A stretch of DNA of 64,000 nt, taken from assembly GCF_014201505.1 (NCBI RefSeq), contig NZ_JACHEO010000007.1, positions 91,137-155,136 of the forward strand. The letters are read 5' to 3'. The DNA is from Desulfoprunum benzoelyticum. GTDB lineage: Bacteria; Desulfobacterota; Desulfobulbia; Desulfobulbales; Desulfocapsaceae. The translations under genes were made by a program, and so were the position numbers. How positions within the stretch are numbered: position 1 is the first letter of the stretch; the number at the start of each line of letters is the position of its first letter. Under the pieces are notes generated by a model. It was not told the DNA's origin. It was given only the letters and a program-made list of their open reading frames with translations, and made no database searches. Shown one piece after another: positions 45,384-54,024 of this stretch.

Positions 45384-47072
45384 TTACAGTTCCAGCCTGC
45401 GCCGGTGCAAAGCGGCGTTACTGGGCATGTGGGAAATCGTGAGCAGGGTGGCATCCGGGAGCTGGTCACAGATCAGCCGCATCATCTGCTCCTCGTCCTC
45501 GGGTTCCAGGGAGTCGAAGGCCTCCTGCAGAAAGATCCACTGGGGCCGATTGAGCAGCAGACGGACCATGCCCAGTCGCTGCATCTCCTGCCGTGAGAGG
45601 GTATGGGCCCACCTCTCGCTGTTGTCGAGTTTGTCGATCAGGTTGGTCAAGCCTGCCAAACGCATCGTCTCCAGGAGATCCTCTTCGGACAAAACCTGGT
45701 GGGATGACGGATAGCAGATGGCGTTGCGCAACGTGCCGGTGGGCAGATGCGGCCGGGGCGGCATGAAAAAGAGGCGGCTCCCTGCGGGGAGCTCGATAAC
45801 GCCGCTGCCCCAGGGCCGGATCCCGGCGATGGCGCGGAACAGCTTGGCCCCGGTAAAGGGGTTGCCGCTGACCAGGACACGCTCGCCCTGGCCGATCTCC
45901 ATATTGATGTTCTGCGCCACGACCGTCCCGTCGTATTTGACGAGGCTGAGATCGCGGAAGGCCAATACCGGGCGCTCGCCACGCTGCACCTTTATCACAT
46001 GATCCGGCTTGGCAAGCTCCGCATCGAGATGACCCAATACCTTCAGCAGGTTCAAGATACGTTCCACCGAGGCACGCCACTCGGCGATCCCGCCGGCGTT
46101 GTTGACCGGCCAGGAGAGGGCGGAGGCCATGTGCTGGAAGGCCTGGGCCGATTGCATCAGCGTCCCCAGGGTGATGTTTCCCAGGATGTAGCGCGGGGAG
46201 GACACCAGGATCGGGAAGGCCATGGAGAACACGGAATAGCCGGTGGTGAACATCAGGATGTTGCGCCAGGCCCTGGTCTGGGCGTTCCAGATCAGCCGTA
46301 TTGTGTGGAACAGTTCCCGAAACTGGCGCCGCTCGTAGGGCTCGCCCCGGATCAAGGCGATGGCCTGGCTGTTTTCCCGCGCCTCCAGCAGACTGGCACG
46401 GAAATTGGCCTCCGCCGACTGCCGCTGATTGGTGGCGCCGGTCAGGGGCCGGCTTACCTGCCAGCCGAGCCAGGAAGCGGTCGCCGCGTACACGATCGCG
46501 ATCCAGACCAGATGCCCATGGATGGGGAGCCGGGCAAATCCCAGGTCGAGGATCACCACCCCCGACAGCGACCACAGCACCTTGGTGAAGCCGACCAGCA
46601 TCAGGATGCTGTAAAACAGCGAGTGGGCCATACCGACCGCCGACTCGGTGGCGATGCGGCAGTCCTCGGCGATGCGGCCGTCCGGGTTGTCGTGCTCGCC
46701 CGGCAGATGCGAGATCAGATAGTGGGCGCCGTCCTTCATCCAGCGGGTGAAGACATGTTCGGTCATCCAGTCGCGCCAGGAGATCATCAGGTTGCGCTTG
46801 ACGAACAGATGCGAGCCGGTCAGGACGATGCCGCAGACGAAGAGGATCGCCAGCTTGCCGATCTGGGTCATGAGATCGGCCATGGAGTGCTGCTCCAGGG
46901 CGTTGAACAGGCCCGCGCTCCACCGGTTGAGCAACACCGCCATGACCATCTGCAGCATGGTCAGTACCGCCAGGAGAAGAGCGGCGCCCCGAATCGTCCG
47001 CTTCTGCTCCGAACACCAGAACTGCTTGGCCAGGCGAAGGAATTGGACCAGAAAATGGCGGGAGTCAGGCAT
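45384..47072 (-). CDS. SbmA/BacA-like (YddA-type) ABC protein with degenerate ATPase domain
   Basis: This 562-residue half-transporter has an ABC_membrane_2 domain with about six hydrophobic segments (about 20-340; WRDWMTEHVFTRWMKDGAHY is the characteristic cytoplasmic stretch). A C-terminal nucleotide-binding-like domain follows (about 365-562). Its catalytic motifs are abnormal: Walker A reads VSGNPFTGAKLFRAIAG (no normal GK-S/T), the Q-loop FMPPRP lacks Gln, the signature reads TLSRQEMQRLG, and Walker B reads WIFLQEAFDSLE (Asp to Gln). The H-loop His (ISHMPS) remains. It therefore probably does not hydrolyse ATP normally. It sits between the GH1 and GH5 genes and may import or export a glucan or peptide. 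The substrate is unknown. Confidence 0.85.
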   Translation of the reverse strand: MPDSRHFLVQFLRLAKQFWCSEQKRTIRGAALLLAVLTMLQMVMAVLLNRWSAGLFNALEQHSMADLMTQIGKLAILFVCGIVLTGSHLFVKRNLMISWRDWMTEHVFTRWMKDGAHYLISHLPGEHDNPDGRIAEDCRIATESAVGMAHSLFYSILMLVGFTKVLWSLSGVVILDLGFARLPIHGHLVWIAIVYAATASWLGWQVSRPLTGATNQRQSAEANFRASLLEARENSQAIALIRGEPYERRQFRELFHTIRLIWNAQTRAWRNILMFTTGYSVFSMAFPILVSSPRYILGNITLGTLMQSAQAFQHMASALSWPVNNAGGIAEWRASVERILNLLKVLGHLDAELAKPDHVIKVQRGERPVLAFRDLSLVKYDGTVVAQNINMEIGQGERVLVSGNPFTGAKLFRAIAGIRPWGSGVIELPAGSRLFFMPPRPHLPTGTLRNAICYPSSHQVLSEEDLLETMRLAGLTNLIDKLDNSERWAHTLSRQEMQRLGMVRLLLNRPQWIFLQEAFDSLEPEDEEQMMRLICDQLPDATLLTISHMPSNAALHRRRLEL

Positions 47073-47118
47073 TGGGAATCACGCACTCCAGGTTGAAAGA
47101 ACGCCGGGCAATGGCGGG

Positions 47119-48432
47119 TTACACCGTTTGTGGCGACAGGGTGGGCAAGGCCTCCAGATACCGCCGGGCCGTCTCTCCGCTGAAGCCATTGTTCTCTATG
47201 ACCTCCCGGTAAAAAAAGGCGCTGGGCTTCGGCGTGCGGCGGAAGGTCCGGAAGTCGACCGCTACCAGGCCGAAACGGGGGATGAAGGTGGTCCACTCGT
47301 AATTGTCCATCAGCGACCAGTAGAAGTAGCCGCGCACATCCACCCCGCGCTCCATCGCCTCATGGAGCGCCGAGAGGTGCAGCGCCAGGTAGACGATGCG
47401 GAAGCGGTCATCGTCGGCGGCGCAGCCGTTCTCGGTGATGTAGACCGGATAGTCGCGCAGCCGCTCCAGGTTGGCGATCAACCCCTCGGGATACATCTCC
47501 TCCAGGTAGAAATGCATCGGAATCATCCGCAACTGCTTGTGGCGGAAGCGGGGACCGTCGAGCCGGGCGAGGCGGGCGTCGACCATGTGGCGGGTATAGT
47601 AATTGATTGCCCAGCAATCGAGGGCGCCCTTGACCTCGGGGGCGTATTCGGCATCGACGCCCGGATAGACGAGCTCCCCGGTGCGCAGGGCGTGGAAGAA
47701 AAACTCGTTGGTGGTGAAATCGGCGAAATCGGCCATGCGCCGGTCCAGGGTGTCGTGGAACCGGCGCGGAAACCAGTGGATGAAGGCATGGGCACTGCTC
47801 ACCGGGGCGGCCGAGTACTGCTTGATCAGATGGTATCCCAGGGCATGGGCGCGCAGCATGTTGAACTTGAGGGGCGCGATCGCCGGCCCCGCCGTGAGTC
47901 CACCCAGCTGGTTGAACTCGTTGATGACGGTCCAGCCGCTGACGAAGGGAGTGATCTTGGGCAGGAGAAAGGTGAGGTAGCGCTCGAAATAACGGCGGTT
48001 GTCGGCCTTGCCGAAGCCCCCCAGCTGGTCGAACCAGCGGGGATGGGTGAAGTGATGCAGGGTGACGAAGACCCGGATGCCCTTCTGCACCAGGCGTTCG
48101 AGGAGATCGAGGTAATGGGCCGCCGCGGTGTGGTCCCACTGCCCCTCCAGGGGTTCGATCCGGCTCCATTCGATCGACATCCGATAGGCCTGGTGGCCCA
48201 GGGCGGCAATCAGATCCACGTCCTCCCGATACAGGCGATAGTGATCACAGGCCTTGCCGGAGGGGGCGCGTACCGTGCGCTCCGGGTCTGCCGCGTAAAA
48301 CTCCGGCGCCTGCTCCTTGTGCCACGCCTGGGAGTGGGTGTTGTCGCCCTCGATCTGATGGCCGGCGGTGGCGCTGCCCCACAGGAAACCGTCGGGAAAA
48401 CGGATCAGCGGCAGACTGAAAATATCGTACAT
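47119..48432 (-). CDS. Glycoside hydrolase family 1 beta-glucosidase
   Basis: The protein has 437 residues from ATG 48432 (MYDIFSLPLIRFPDGFLWGS), the usual length of bacterial GH1 enzymes and without a signal peptide. Conserved blocks are FLWGSATAGHQIEGDN, YRMSIEWSRIEPLEG, FVTLHHFTHPRWF (F replacing the more usual W), the acid/base region VINEFNQLG (NEF in place of NEP, Glu kept), and the nucleophile region VYITENGCAADD. RGYFYWSLMDNYEW is the C-terminal sugar-binding stretch. It would release glucose or galactose from short beta-glycosides. It is the first gene of the operon with the ABC protein, GH5 and EEP genes. Confidence 0.9.
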   Translation of the reverse strand: MYDIFSLPLIRFPDGFLWGSATAGHQIEGDNTHSQAWHKEQAPEFYAADPERTVRAPSGKACDHYRLYREDVDLIAALGHQAYRMSIEWSRIEPLEGQWDHTAAAHYLDLLERLVQKGIRVFVTLHHFTHPRWFDQLGGFGKADNRRYFERYLTFLLPKITPFVSGWTVINEFNQLGGLTAGPAIAPLKFNMLRAHALGYHLIKQYSAAPVSSAHAFIHWFPRRFHDTLDRRMADFADFTTNEFFFHALRTGELVYPGVDAEYAPEVKGALDCWAINYYTRHMVDARLARLDGPRFRHKQLRMIPMHFYLEEMYPEGLIANLERLRDYPVYITENGCAADDDRFRIVYLALHLSALHEAMERGVDVRGYFYWSLMDNYEWTTFIPRFGLVAVDFRTFRRTPKPSAFFYREVIENNGFSGETARRYLEALPTLSPQTV

Positions 48433-49266
48433 ACTCGCGCCCCTTGGAGGATCTTTACAAACCGAAGCTGTGGTCGAAGGCTGCGGAAGCAGCCATCTCC
48501 GCCGCCCTTCCACCACCGACGGCACCTTGATAAACTGGTATATAAAACCGCCGTTCCAGTCAATAACCTTTTGAGAGTGAAGAAAAAATACGCGCCGCAC
48601 AGAGGGCGTTCACGGGCGGGGGCGAAGGGCCAGACAAACCGGCGGCCTCCGACGAGCTCACTCCGGCAGTTGTCCCAACTCCGGCCGACCGATATCTGGC
48701 TGGAATACCTGTTGCGCCAGGAGGAGTATGGCCACTGACCATCCCCTCCCCAGGCAGTGGTGCTCTGCTGCTGAAGATTTGACTAAAGTTTGTGGCGGGA
48801 TGGCGTTGAACCGAAAACCCTGTAACGTGGTTGCTCGGATTGATTGGAATCGTGACCGGTCAGAGACTGGCGCGCCGATCAACTCGACCATTATCAACGA
48901 GCATTTCGGAATTGCCCCCAGGGTCGCCCTGTCCGGCGGAGTCGACCAGCCCTTCCCAGTAATCGTATTTCCAGCTACAGGTACCGCTTCTGATTAGATC
49001 TGTACTGTCCATGCTTAGGACTCTGAGGTCGCAGTAGACGGTCGCAGCAGACACCGGCAATGGTCTATATTCTGTATTTCCCTACCATCTGCCCAGCTCC
49101 GTTCCTCTAAACGAACTGTCTTCGCTATGCCCGCCAGAAATGGCGGAAGGTGGACAATTGACACCGGGGCTCCGGAAACGACATGCGACTTGCGGCTGCG
49201 GTATCCAAGGGAATCATGAAAGTTACCGAGAATCGGTATTCATTTTGTCAGCAGAGTTATATGGTT
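48433..49266. other. Long intergenic region holding only a gene remnant
   Basis: About 830 bases lie between the GH1 start and the SulP gene end. No intact gene is recognisable. The only identifiable piece is the broken DUF72 start at 48920-49012 on the minus strand. The left part should hold the promoter of the GH1-ABC-GH5-EEP operon. AT-rich text at 48525-48590 is a candidate place, unproven. Confidence 0.45.
48920..49012 (-). pseudogene. Truncated DUF72 remnant (partial duplicate of the gene at 40150-41019)
   Basis: The minus-strand frame reads MDSTDLIRSGTCSWKYDYWE then GLVDS, nearly the same as the intact DUF72 protein's MDRTDLIRIGTCSWKYDSWE and GLVYS. DNA similarity runs for about 70-90 bases from the ATG and then stops. 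The remaining 260 codons of the family are absent. It is either a relic of a second DUF72 gene or a short duplicated fragment. Confidence 0.7.
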
Positions 49267-51378
49267 TCACAGATGGAAGAACGGAGTGTCATCTTTCGCC
49301 TCTTCACCCAGACGCTGAGAGATGGCAGTAAGCGCCTGATCTTCAGTAGCAAAGATGTTCTGTTCCCCAATAAGGTTGTAGAGCTTGGTGGCGCGCATCA
49401 CATCAAGAATCTGCTTCTTCAGCCCGGAAAAGACGAGTTCCACGCCCGACTCGCGTAGCTGCACTACCAGATGGTGGATCATCTCCTCACCGGAAGAATC
49501 GATATAGTTAATGGCGTCACCAACTATCAGAAGATATTTCGCCTTCTTGTGTTCCGCAACCGAAACCAGGACAGCATCCTCAAAGTGAGATATGTTGGCG
49601 AAATAGAGCGAGCCGTCAAATCGAATGGCGGTCACCAGCGACGAGGTTGTCAGGTTGGGATTGATCTTGATGTCCCGCAGGGTACCGTCATTGTGCCGAC
49701 CGAGAACGGCAACACGTGGAGCCCTGCTACGGTAGAGATAAAGCCCGATGGACAGGGCGGTGCCGATCATGATGCCCTTGTCCAGATGAGGCGCGGCCAG
49801 CAGAGTGACAACGAAAGTGACCAGGGCCACGATGCCGTCGGGGCGGCTGGCTTTCCAGGTATGCTTCAGCGCCTGGGGAGTAACCAGGCCGGTGACCGCC
49901 AGCAGAATGATCACAGCCAGTACGGCCTTGGGCAGATGGTAGAGGAAGGGCGTGAGGAACAACAGGGTGGCGGCCACGAAAATCCCGTTGAACACCATGG
50001 CAAAGCCGGTCTTGGCGCCGGCCTGCAGGTTAATGGCCGAGCCGGTGAAGGAACCGCAGGCTGGATAGGCCTGGAATAAAGAGCCGCCGATGTTAGCCAG
50101 GCCCTGGCCGATCAGCTCCTGGTTGGGGTCGATGCGTTGTTTGTTCTTGCTGGCCATCGCCTTTGCCATGGAAATGGATTCCATGAAGGCCACCAGGGAG
50201 ATGATCAGAGCCGCGGTCAGCAGTTGCAACACAGCATCGAGGCTGAAAGTGGGCAGGCGGAACGAGGGCAGACCGGAGGGGACTTTACCGACGACATCGC
50301 CACCACCGACGAGCTGGATTTCTCCATGTTCGATCTTCTTAATATGCCACTTGCGGCCATCGGTAACAATCTTGTCCGGTATATTATCTGCCAGATACAA
50401 GACTTCCGGCATATTTTCCCCGACCTTTGCTCGGACGAAATACAGCCGGCGAATTGTGTGCAGGTGTTTACTGTTTTCCACCTCTAAGGCATCTATATCG
50501 AGTTTCATCAGGTCAATCTGGTGCCGAAGGTCTGCCGCCAGCCGAGTGTCGTGCTTTTTCTCTGCCTGTCGTAACTGCCCGGCAAGGCTGGTTGCGGCTG
50601 CACTCAACTCTCCGATTCGCGTAGCGGCGTCATCGTAGGCAGCCACCAGTTCACGGGCAGCCGGCGTGACGATATCGCTGGCCAGCCCACTCGATTTGTG
50701 CTCGAACCCGATGATAAAACTGACCATTGTGGTGACGGCCACGGCGATGAGGACACTGGCTTTTGACAGCGCCGAAATCTTTTTCATGGCAAGCATCAGG
50801 ATGAGACCAAAAATCGCCATGGCCAATGTGGGCAGGTGCGTCTGGGGCAGATATCGCAGCATTTCCCAGATGTCCTTCAGGAAAAAGTCGCTGCGTCCCT
50901 TTGGAATACCGAGGAGCATGTCAATCTGGGAAAGGCCTATGATGATGGCAGCGGCGTTCATGAAACCCAGGATAACAGGATGCGAGACGAAATTGACTAT
51001 GCTGCCGAGTTTGACTACGCCAAGTATCAGCTGGATGAGTCCCACCAGCAAAGTAAGGAGCAGGGCCAAACCGATATATTCTTCACTATGAGGCAGAGCC
51101 AGTGGCGTGACGGCGGCGGCGGTCATCAGTGAGACAATGGCTACCGGCCCGGTGGCCAGCTGCCGCGACGACCCCCACAAGGCACCGAGAATGGCGGGGA
51201 CAAAGGCGGTATACAGACCGTAATAGAGCGGCAGCCCGGATAGCTGGGCATAGGCCATGGCCTTCGGAACCAGCACCAGGGCCCCGGTTATGCCGGCGAT
51301 CAAATCGCCCCGCAGAATGGTGGAGGAAACCGGAAACCACAGGAGAAAGGGAAAGAAACGCAACAACAACCTGTTCGA
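49267..51378 (-). CDS. SulP-family anion transporter with STAS domain
   Basis: The protein has 703 residues from ATG 51378 (MSNRLLLRFFPFLLWFPVSS). The SulP core is recognisable by RGDLIAGITGALVLVPKAMAYAQL, TGPVAIVSLMTAAAVT, and IGQGLANIGGSLFQAYPACG with SFTGSAINLQAGAKT. The C-terminal STAS domain (about 565-690) has IRFDGSLYFANISHFEDAV and YLLIVGDAINYIDSSGEEM. SulP proteins import sulfate, bicarbonate or other anions. Between the two halves lies an unusual hydrophilic insertion of about 130 residues (about 225-370) with a coiled coil (ELSAAATSLAGQLRQAEKK). The next gene, on the same strand, is a universal stress protein, a frequent partner of SulP genes. Confidence 0.9.
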   Translation of the reverse strand, partial: SNRLLLRFFPFLLWFPVSSTILRGDLIAGITGALVLVPKAMAYAQLSGLPLYYGLYTAFVPAILGALWGSSRQLATGPVAIVSLMTAAAVTPLALPHSEEYIGLALLLTLLVGLIQLILGVVKLGSIVNFVSHPVILGFMNAAAIIIGLSQIDMLLGIPKGRSDFFLKDIWEMLRYLPQTHLPTLAMAIFGLILMLAMKKISALSKASVLIAVAVTTMVSFIIGFEHKSSGLASDIVTPAARELVAAYDDAATRIGELSAAATSLAGQLRQAEKKHDTRLAADLRHQIDLMKLDIDALEVENSKHLHTIRRLYFVRAKVGENMPEVLYLADNIPDKIVTDGRKWHIKKIEHGEIQLVGGGDVVGKVPSGLPSFRLPTFSLDAVLQLLTAALIISLVAFMESISMAKAMASKNKQRIDPNQELIGQGLANIGGSLFQAYPACGSFTGSAINLQAGAKTGFAMVFNGIFVAATLLFLTPFLYHLPKAVLAVIILLAVTGLVTPQALKHTWKASRPDGIVALVTFVVTLLAAPHLDKGIMIGTALSIGLYLYRSRAPRVAVLGRHNDGTLRDIKINPNLTTSSLVTAIRFDGSLYFANISHFEDAVLVSVAEHKKAKYLLIVGDAINYIDSSGEEMIHHLVVQLRESGVELVFSGLKKQILDVMRATKLYNLIGEQNIFATEDQALTAISQRLGEEAKDDTPFFHL

Positions 51379-51495
51379 CATGAGACAACCTACCAAAATC
51401 AATTGATGAAAGAGCTACCGGAACTCTTTGTGTCAGTCTACACCTCTCCTCCGACCCAAAACACGACCATGGGGTCGAAGGGGATGGGGCCCCCC

Positions 51496-52347
51496 TCAGC
51501 CTGTCACGACCAGTACCGCACAGTGGGCTTGACCGATAACTTTTTCGGTCACTCGCCCCATGAACATCTTGGCCATAAATGTCTTGCCCCGTCCCCCCAT
51601 CAGGATCATGTCCACTTCTCGATCTCGCGCAGCCTGCACAATGAGTTCAGCTGGGTTGCCTACCTGTACCAGAGGTTCGCAGACTGCCCGCAGACCCTCC
51701 TGGCGGCACTGGGCGCAGACCTCGTTGACCATTGCACGGGCATCGGGTTGTCCTTCATCTTTTTTTACCACCGATATGACCGTCAACCGCTCCATGGTTG
51801 TACATGTTCGACTAAGGCTCAGGGCCTCCTGTGCCGCCATTCTGCTGTTGGGGGAACCATCCATGGCAAGCAGGACATGAGCGCCGGTGAGAAGGAAATC
51901 CTCTGGCACCACCAGAACGCGCGGGAAGCCCTGGCCGATGACCCTCGCAGTCATGCTCCCCACCAGTAAAGACAGGGGGCCGGTTTTGCCGTGCCGGCCC
52001 ATGAGAATTGCGTCAGCATTACGTAAACGGGCCTGATCGACTATGGTCTTTTCCGGTTTGCTGGAGCCCACCACCACGACCTCAATCTCCACCCCGCTGT
52101 CCTGTGCCATTTTGCGAATCTGGTCGAGGTGGGGGTCCATCTCCTGCTGGCGCTGCATGACAGTCGAATTGGCAGCTTTGATCGATTCAGCCTCGGTATG
52201 CACGACATGCAGGACGACCACCCGGGCGTGGCAAGCCTGGCCAAAAAATATTGCCTCCTGAATAGCCCCATCACTGAAATGGGATCCATCGGTAGCCAGC
52301 AACAGGGTCTTGGCCTGGCCCAGAAGACTGGTAGAAAATCTTTCCAT
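51496..52347 (-). CDS. Tandem universal stress protein (two UspA domains)
   Basis: The protein has 283 residues from ATG 52347, after AGGAG. Domain 1 (about 1-145) starts AKTLLLATDGSHFSDGAI and ends in the nucleotide-binding motif GRHGKTGPLSLLVGSMTARV. Domain 2 (about 150-283) starts HVLLAMDGSPNSRMAA and ends MGGRGKTFMAKMFMGRVTEK. The G-2x-G-9x-G(S/T) ATP-binding pattern is clear in domain 1 and close in domain 2. Such proteins bind ATP and support survival in stress. It precedes the SulP gene by about 115 bases on the same strand and may be transcribed with it. Confidence 0.9.
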   Translation of the reverse strand: MERFSTSLLGQAKTLLLATDGSHFSDGAIQEAIFFGQACHARVVVLHVVHTEAESIKAANSTVMQRQQEMDPHLDQIRKMAQDSGVEIEVVVVGSSKPEKTIVDQARLRNADAILMGRHGKTGPLSLLVGSMTARVIGQGFPRVLVVPEDFLLTGAHVLLAMDGSPNSRMAAQEALSLSRTCTTMERLTVISVVKKDEGQPDARAMVNEVCAQCRQEGLRAVCEPLVQVGNPAELIVQAARDREVDMILMGGRGKTFMAKMFMGRVTEKVIGQAHCAVLVVTG

Positions 52348-52437
52348 GGAGACTCCTTTTGATTTGAAGATGAATAGAGTCAAGATTAGCACCAGCGTAC
52401 CACTTACACAAGCTGTCCAGGTACGGTTATCAGGGCA

Positions 52438-52575
52438 GGACCTTATATCGATGAATGGAAGCGATCCGGCCTGACCCGGCAGGACGGTTGCCGCAATAAC
52501 GGTATCGCCTTGGCAACCTTCGGCTCATGGCGCCGCAAACTAAAGGCAAACGAATCAGAAAGGCCGCTGCCACCG
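52438..52575 (+). pseudogene. Remnant of an IS66-family accessory transposase (TnpA-like)
   Basis: The plus-strand frame reads YIDEWKRSGLTRQDGC then RNNGIALATFGSWRRKLK, which matches the helix-turn-helix start of IS66 OrfA-like proteins (a pattern of W..SGLS..xFC..+GI...TF..WRRKL). No other part of an IS66 element is visible. It joins without a gap to a glycosyltransferase fragment in another frame. The assignment is by motif only. Confidence 0.45.
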
Positions 52576-52745
52576 TAGCGGAGTATCTGGTCTTTGTCGA
52601 TGCCGACACCCGGATCGAGCCGGCGCTGCTGACCAGGGCACTTCACCTGCTTCGCGACGAACGCTGCTTCGGCGTCGGCGCCGTTGTCCGTTTCGAGGGC
52701 GAGACCAGTGCAGTCGGCCGCCTGGCCATCGATCTGAGCATAGAT
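52557..52745 (+). pseudogene. Glycosyltransferase family 2 fragment
   Basis: The frame reads AEYLVFVDADTRIEPALLTR followed by ALHLLRDERCFGVGAVVRFE, the DxD-containing core typical of GT2 transferases. Sequence before it is lost at the IS66-like junction and sequence after about 52745 no longer fits the family. The full domain is about 230 residues, so this is a relic of about 60 codons. Confidence 0.6.
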
Positions 52746-52955
52746 GAAGGCACGCCGACCTCTGTTCGGCTGTGGTTTGCGTCACCGTTAAACCCGCCGT
52801 CGATTCAACGGCCTAATCCGGACGGTAATTACATGATGATGTGGTCACCAGGAAAGCCTTTCTGACCTTGGGTCTGGCTGGCCTTCCGACTCTCTTGCTC
52901 CCCGCCGCCTTCCGCTAGTCGGATGAACCAAACAAGTCCCCTTTATGCCTTTTTT

Positions 52956-53264
52956 TCAGACGAGCGAATCGCTTTTCGACTGCGCATCCCCTGCTGCAGG
53001 GGGCGGGGCAGTTTCGGGCATGAATTTTTTCACAAAGTCGCTGATCGCTTCCTGTTGACTGGCAAGACTTTCTTCCATGACCTGACGATAGGTATGTTCA
53101 TCGAGTGGAAGCTCGAGCTCGGCGCGTATGGCAGACAAAACGGGGATAACCGCCTGTCCGAGGCTGGTTGTATGGACAGCGCATTCGCGCATAAACTCCA
53201 GTTGTTTCGGGTAAAGGGCTCCAGTCAGTTCAGTGCGGCGCGACAGGCAGTCCTTGATTCGCAG
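52956..53264 (-). pseudogene. 3' part of the gene split by an in-frame TAG
   Basis: This stretch continues exactly in frame with the gene at 53265-53858. After the TAG it reads LRIKDCLSRRTELTGALYPK, continues QLEFMRECAVHTTSL, and goes on to LELPLDEHTYRQVMEESLAS and the stop at 52956. It has no good start of its own (the first ATG is at 53192 without a ribosome site). Function unknown. It is helical and charged. Confidence 0.6.
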
Positions 53265-53858
53265 CTATTCAAGCTCGAATTGTTCCTGCAGATTCTTCCA
53301 GCCCTGCTCATCGACTACGCCCTCGATGTTGTGCCGCTTGATCAGTTCCAGGATGTGATCCCGTGCTTTTCCGAGTTCGGCGATCTGGCCATCCAGGATG
53401 GCGATGGCATTCTTTTCTCTGAGCAGATCATACCTTCTGGCAAAAAGCATGAAATACAACGCGCCGAGCTTGCTGGTGAAACCAAGGAAAGCCTGCACTG
53501 TATCGATGCGGGCGATGACGTGCACCTTGGAAATTGCCGGGGCCTTTTCCGCATAAGCGCTGGTGATCTGGTCGTTTGAAAGGTCAAAGTTGGCCAGGCG
53601 GCCAATGGCTTCCATACCTGCGGCAACCGCTTCAGCGGCGGCAAGATAGACATCCTTCCGCAATGCCATTTCCCCGTCCCGTATCTTTTGCTTTCTCGCG
53701 TATTCGAACTGGGTGCGGAGCCGGCGGTCACTCGCCCGGTTCGCAATCGCCACGCCGGCGAGCGAGAAAAACGAGCCAATGACAACACCCCAGAAGGATG
53801 ATGGTATCTGTTGAATAATAAGAAAAACGTCCTGAAAGAAATTCATGCTGAACAACAT
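53265..53858 (-). CDS. Hypothetical membrane-anchored helical protein, truncated by TAG
   Basis: The intact part has 197 residues. An N-terminal hydrophobic helix (about 8-40: SSFWGVVIGSFFSLAGVAIA) is followed by a long helical cytoplasmic part (RTQFEYARKQKIRDGEMALR, RDHILELIKRHNIEGVVDEQ). No known family was recognised. Translation stops at TAG (53265-53267), but the same frame stays open for another 102 codons, so the original protein was probably about 300 residues. The start ATG 53858 has AGG nine bases before it. The sequence lies among several decayed genes, so a nonsense mutation is the simplest reading. Confidence 0.6.
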   Translation of the reverse strand: MLFSMNFFQDVFLIIQQIPSSFWGVVIGSFFSLAGVAIANRASDRRLRTQFEYARKQKIRDGEMALRKDVYLAAAEAVAAGMEAIGRLANFDLSNDQITSAYAEKAPAISKVHVIARIDTVQAFLGFTSKLGALYFMLFARRYDLLREKNAIAILDGQIAELGKARDHILELIKRHNIEGVVDEQGWKNLQEQFELE

Positions 53859-54024
53859 GACGTTTAACCTGACGCGCCCGGGCTTCCCGCGACCAGGTTT
53901 TTGGGATGCGACAGGCGGTGTGCCCGTCAGTAATAGGTCCCCTTGACTCGGTAGTTCTCCCGCCGTTCGACTGCCAGTTGGCGGGCGTATGTGTCGAATG
54001 CCGGACGGTCCTCAAAATACATCT

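Noticed and set aside
46747..48738. Open frame of 663 codons on the plus strand
   Set aside because: It is antisense to the ABC and GH1 genes and has no family-like motifs.
53265..53267. TAG read as pyrrolysine
   Set aside because: No methylamine methyltransferase similarity and no pyl genes in the window. A nonsense mutation is simpler. It is kept as a finding but not as a recoding claim.
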